Assembly (NCBI GenBank): GCA_009746045.1
Contig: RPFO01000034.1
Coordinates: 2,623,526-2,687,525, forward strand
Source: Mesostigma viride
Taxonomy: Eukaryota > Streptophyta > Mesostigmatophyceae > Mesostigmatales > Mesostigmataceae
Direction of reading: 5' to 3'
Length of the DNA stretch: 64,000 bases
Part shown: piece after piece, positions 61,559 to 64,000 of the stretch
Numbering within the stretch: position 1 is the first letter of the stretch
Layout: each line of letters begins with the position of its first letter
The notes under the pieces: model-generated
Told to the model about the DNA's origin: nothing
Database searches by the model: none
The model's input: only the letters and a program-made list of their open reading frames with translations
Made by a program: the position numbers and the translations under genes

Positions 61559-62305
61559 ATGGAGTCCGAGATCGTGAATGAAGTCTACGGAAGCGTCCTT
61601 CAAAACGTTTACAAACAAGTTCGCTTTCTGTCGCGTGTCATATTCGAGGAAGTTCGTGTCGCGCAGGAGAGGACAGGCCGCCACTTGGCCGTTTTATTGG
61701 CGTTTGATTCGTTCAGCCAAATGGAGAGGGTTATGTATGCCCAGCTAGCTGATATGAACTTCTGTATTCAAGAGGGTTTTTTCATACCACAGATGGATCT
61801 AAGAGCGCCAATAGACCCAAGGAGGGAGTTCCGCCTTTTGGTGTCGTTCATTACAAAGGGGCCAAAGATAGAGTTGGGGGAAGAGGAAGGGGCTCAGCTT
61901 GGGTGCACCTACGGGCGCGCATTTTACCCGAATGTTACGCATTCTCTGCGCGTGAGGGCTGATGCGTGTGTAGGGGCAGAAGTACCCCTCAACATGAACT
62001 TTTTCTTGCTCTCTGACCCGATCGTGAGGGATGGGGATCGCATGCGTGGTATGCGAAAGTGCTCCAAGGAGGGGTGTGGGTGCGAAACAGGCCCTCAGAA
62101 GTGGTGTAGAGGATGTAGGGATGCCAGATATTGCAGTGAGGAGTGCCAGCGTGCTGACTGGAGTAGGCATAAGGATAGATGCGAACGTCTGAGGCAAGCA
62201 AGGGAGGGGCTGGCAGGGGTGATAAGGGGGGTAAACAGGACGACCATACTGGATGGAACTGAGGTCGACTTCTCCTTCATCTTCTACGACGGTTCTGCCT
62301 CATAG
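61559..62305 (+). CDS. MYND-type zinc finger protein
   Basis: An intact 248-codon gene without visible introns. The ATG at 61559 is the first in frame after a T-rich leader. Residues 1-165 are a domain I do not recognise (LLAFDSFSQMERVMYAQL; NFFLLSDPIVRDGD). Residues 168-208 form a MYND finger: CSKEGC, then KWCRGCRDARYCSEECQ, then WSRHKDRC. MYND fingers bind proline-rich partners, and the pattern ends in the usual H...C pair. The tail is short. Its composition is less GC-rich than the kinase exons. A 130-bp repeat lies upstream and a 68-bp tandem repeat downstream. Similar MYND proteins occur in algae and in large DNA viruses; nothing here decides between them. Confidence 0.8.
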   Translation: MESEIVNEVYGSVLQNVYKQVRFLSRVIFEEVRVAQERTGRHLAVLLAFDSFSQMERVMYAQLADMNFCIQEGFFIPQMDLRAPIDPRREFRLLVSFITKGPKIELGEEEGAQLGCTYGRAFYPNVTHSLRVRADACVGAEVPLNMNFFLLSDPIVRDGDRMRGMRKCSKEGCGCETGPQKWCRGCRDARYCSEECQRADWSRHKDRCERLRQAREGLAGVIRGVNRTTILDGTEVDFSFIFYDGSAS

Positions 62306-62388
62306 AAAAACTGGAAATGTAGAGTAATAATTTGCTTTTGAGGTTGGATAACTGGACGCATTTTGGGTTTGAAATTTGTGTATGAAGT

Positions 62389-62524
62389 CCTGATTTGTGT
62401 TGTAAAATGGTGTAATGGTGAATTCTCTTTTCACTTTGAAATTGGAATAAAATTGACCTGATTTGTTTTGTAAAATGGTGTAATAGTGAATTCTCTTTTC
62501 ACTTTGAAATTGGAATAAAATTGA
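62389..62524 (+). repeat. Tandem 68-bp repeat in MYND gene 3' region
   Basis: Two nearly identical units each hold TGTAAAATGGTGTAATRGTG and AATAAA, so two polyadenylation-like signals follow the gene. Confidence 0.9.
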
Positions 62525-62667
62525 CCTTCGTTTTCTCTCATGCGACTGTAGTGGGTTAAACAACAATTAGTGACCCAACGGCCGTTAGGGATTGGAAACC
62601 TCGCCTCACGTTTGCATATTTCCTTTCCGACAAAACCTCATTTTTTTTTAGGGATGGACGTCGATGT

Positions 62668-63612
62668 ATGTTATGTGTAGAGGGGACAAGTTGGACGTCG
62701 GGGCCGATAATGGAAGGGGATATCTCACTGCCGTGGGAAGTTTGGACCGAAGTCGCAGCTTATATGGAGGCGCCCGACGTAGCCCGCTTTGAAGCAGTTT
62801 GTAGAGGGGCTAGGGAAGCGGTGTCGGGGAGGTTTGAACCCCAATTCAGCTTTAAGTTAATTTCTGGGTTAATGGACGAATTCGGGAATGGTCCTCGTGC
62901 ATTGATAACTGATTCTCTTTTCCGAGAATTGTATGGCGAGCAAGTCACGTGTGCAAACTTTGATATCACCCCCTACACAATCCTCACAAGGGGAATGTAT
63001 TTTATGGTATATTGTGAAGAAGTTGAGGTGGTGTTAGGACGCCAGCCACCACCAGAGGGACATGCACGAGCAAGGACGATGGGAGGGTTGTTCAGGTCCC
63101 AGCGTGCTTAGGAGAGGAGACGTGTGTTGGAGAGGAATGGAAGGGGGTGGACAGCTCGCTTACGCCAATTGGGAAAGGAAATGGATGACTTGTACGATAA
63201 TTATGCACTGTGGGGGTTAAGGAGCATTTTCTGGTTCTGCCATACTCCTTATGACCTGGATGAGGAAAATCCGGGGAGGAGAGCGCGTAAGGAGGCAGAA
63301 TGGGTGAAGCTTTTGGAGGAGCTGCCTCTGCAGGGGGAAGGAATGGCATGTGCAGTTCTGATTATGGGATTTGATGAGAACGCAGACATGAAGGCCTTAT
63401 TAGAGAGGAGGTGTAGGGAGGAGGATATGGCAAGCGTTTTGGTGGAGATAGCTATGGACGTCCTCAGCGGAAGAATCTTCCCCCCGGATTATCTCAAGTT
63501 TTTTTTGGGGAAGAAGGCACGCTTGCTGTATTTGGCCGAGAGTAGTATGTACAAGTGGAAAGGGGACGTGATGTTGTGTTTGGATGAGGATTCTGAAGAG
63601 GTTGAGTGCTGA
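62668..63612 (+). pseudogene. F-box-like protein gene, split by one in-frame stop
   Basis: One frame runs from 62668 (or the more likely ATG at 62710) to 63612 with a single TAG at 63109-63111. The N-terminus ISLPWEVWTEVAAYMEAPDV...FEAVCRGARE fits an F-box (LPxEVWxxVxxYLxxxDxxxxxxVCR). The rest is unknown; the second part has LYDNYALWGLRSIFWFCHTP and an acidic end. F-box proteins usually bring targets to SCF ubiquitin ligases. The same-frame continuity of about 165 codons after the stop points to a recent nonsense change, a sequencing error, stop read-through, or two genes. Confidence 0.6.
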
Positions 63613-63840
63613 AACATAAATTTCATTCATAAATTTTGAATTCTAATATTGAATGAAATTCGCCAATTTTTGCTGATGGGTAAAGCTGATGGCTAAATAA
63701 TTGAATAAAACACAAATGGAAAGGGGACTTAATGTTGAGGTTGAATGGTGAAAGATAAATTTCATTAATAAATTTTGAATTCTAATATTGAATGAAATTC
63801 GCCAATTTTTGCTGATGGGTAAGGCTGATGGCTAAAGCTG
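63556..63840 (+). repeat. Tandem duplication of the F-box gene 3' end
   Basis: 63556-63697 (last ~17 codons plus 3' UTR) is repeated with changes at 63717-63835. The UTR core TTTTGAATTCTAATATTGAA is identical in both. Confidence 0.85.
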
Positions 63841-63931
63841 GCTTTGATAATTGTTGCGTCCAAGCCTATTTAATTAGGTTCCTTTAGTGGACAGTTCGGC
63901 GCAACAATGTGAAATAGGCGAAGTCTTAGTG

Positions 63932-64000
63932 TTCGACTATTTAGGACTATTTGTACAGCCGGTTCATATGGCGTTGTACTAATAGTCCTAAATAGTCGAA
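63932..64000. repeat. Inverted repeat at the right edge
   Basis: TTCGACTATTTAGGACTATT then KGTAC pairs with the last 25 bases of the window with one mismatch; the loop is about 21 bp. It may be the end of an element that continues outside. Confidence 0.8.

Overview
The window looks like nuclear DNA of a GC-rich eukaryote with GT-AG introns. A unicellular green or prasinophyte-like alga is my best guess, because a membrane hybrid-type histidine kinase sits beside many LTR elements, RLE-LINEs and hAT-like DNA transposons; the species cannot be named from sequence alone. There are no operons, ribosome-binding sites, tRNA or rRNA genes, or CRISPR arrays that I can support.

1-14.9 kb: a minus-strand, intron-rich gene for a dCache-type sensor histidine kinase. 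Seven exons can be joined with GT-AG sites and compatible phases (877 codons); the 3' end runs off the left edge and the 5' end is not found. Its introns hold microsatellites, a 1-kb purine array and a nested LTR/hAT-like insertion. Most exon edges are repeated next to themselves inside the introns as decaying 'echo' copies that often keep the splice dinucleotide. This is the most unusual pattern in the window.

15-22.6 kb: few host genes are visible. There are nested non-autonomous DNA elements: a 1.7-kb fold-back with a MITE in its loop, a MITE with 19-bp inverted ends, and a hAT-like element inside a larger inverted-repeat element. They are followed by a LINE relic that carries only an ORF1-like gene.

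22.7-29.6 kb and 35.0-43.9 kb: two minus-strand Copia-like LTR elements with 5-bp target duplications. Their LTR ends are AGTT...AACT instead of TG...CA, and the integrase is encoded before the protease. Between them lie a TTAA-flanked 653-bp palindrome, GC-rich minisatellites and a tandem duplication.

45-57 kb: four copies of RLE-type LINEs. The longest encodes a RING finger, C2H2-like fingers, RT, a CCHC motif and a restriction-like endonuclease. It sits inside a hAT-like element that itself sits inside a Harbinger-like transposase relic.

58.6-60.8 kb: a broken DDE transposase fused to a PHD finger, ending at TTAA. It shares internal sequence with the TTAA palindrome near 30 kb.

61.5-63.6 kb: two compact, apparently intronless genes, a MYND-finger protein and an F-box-like protein split by one in-frame stop. 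The flanking or 3'-end sequence of each is tandemly duplicated.
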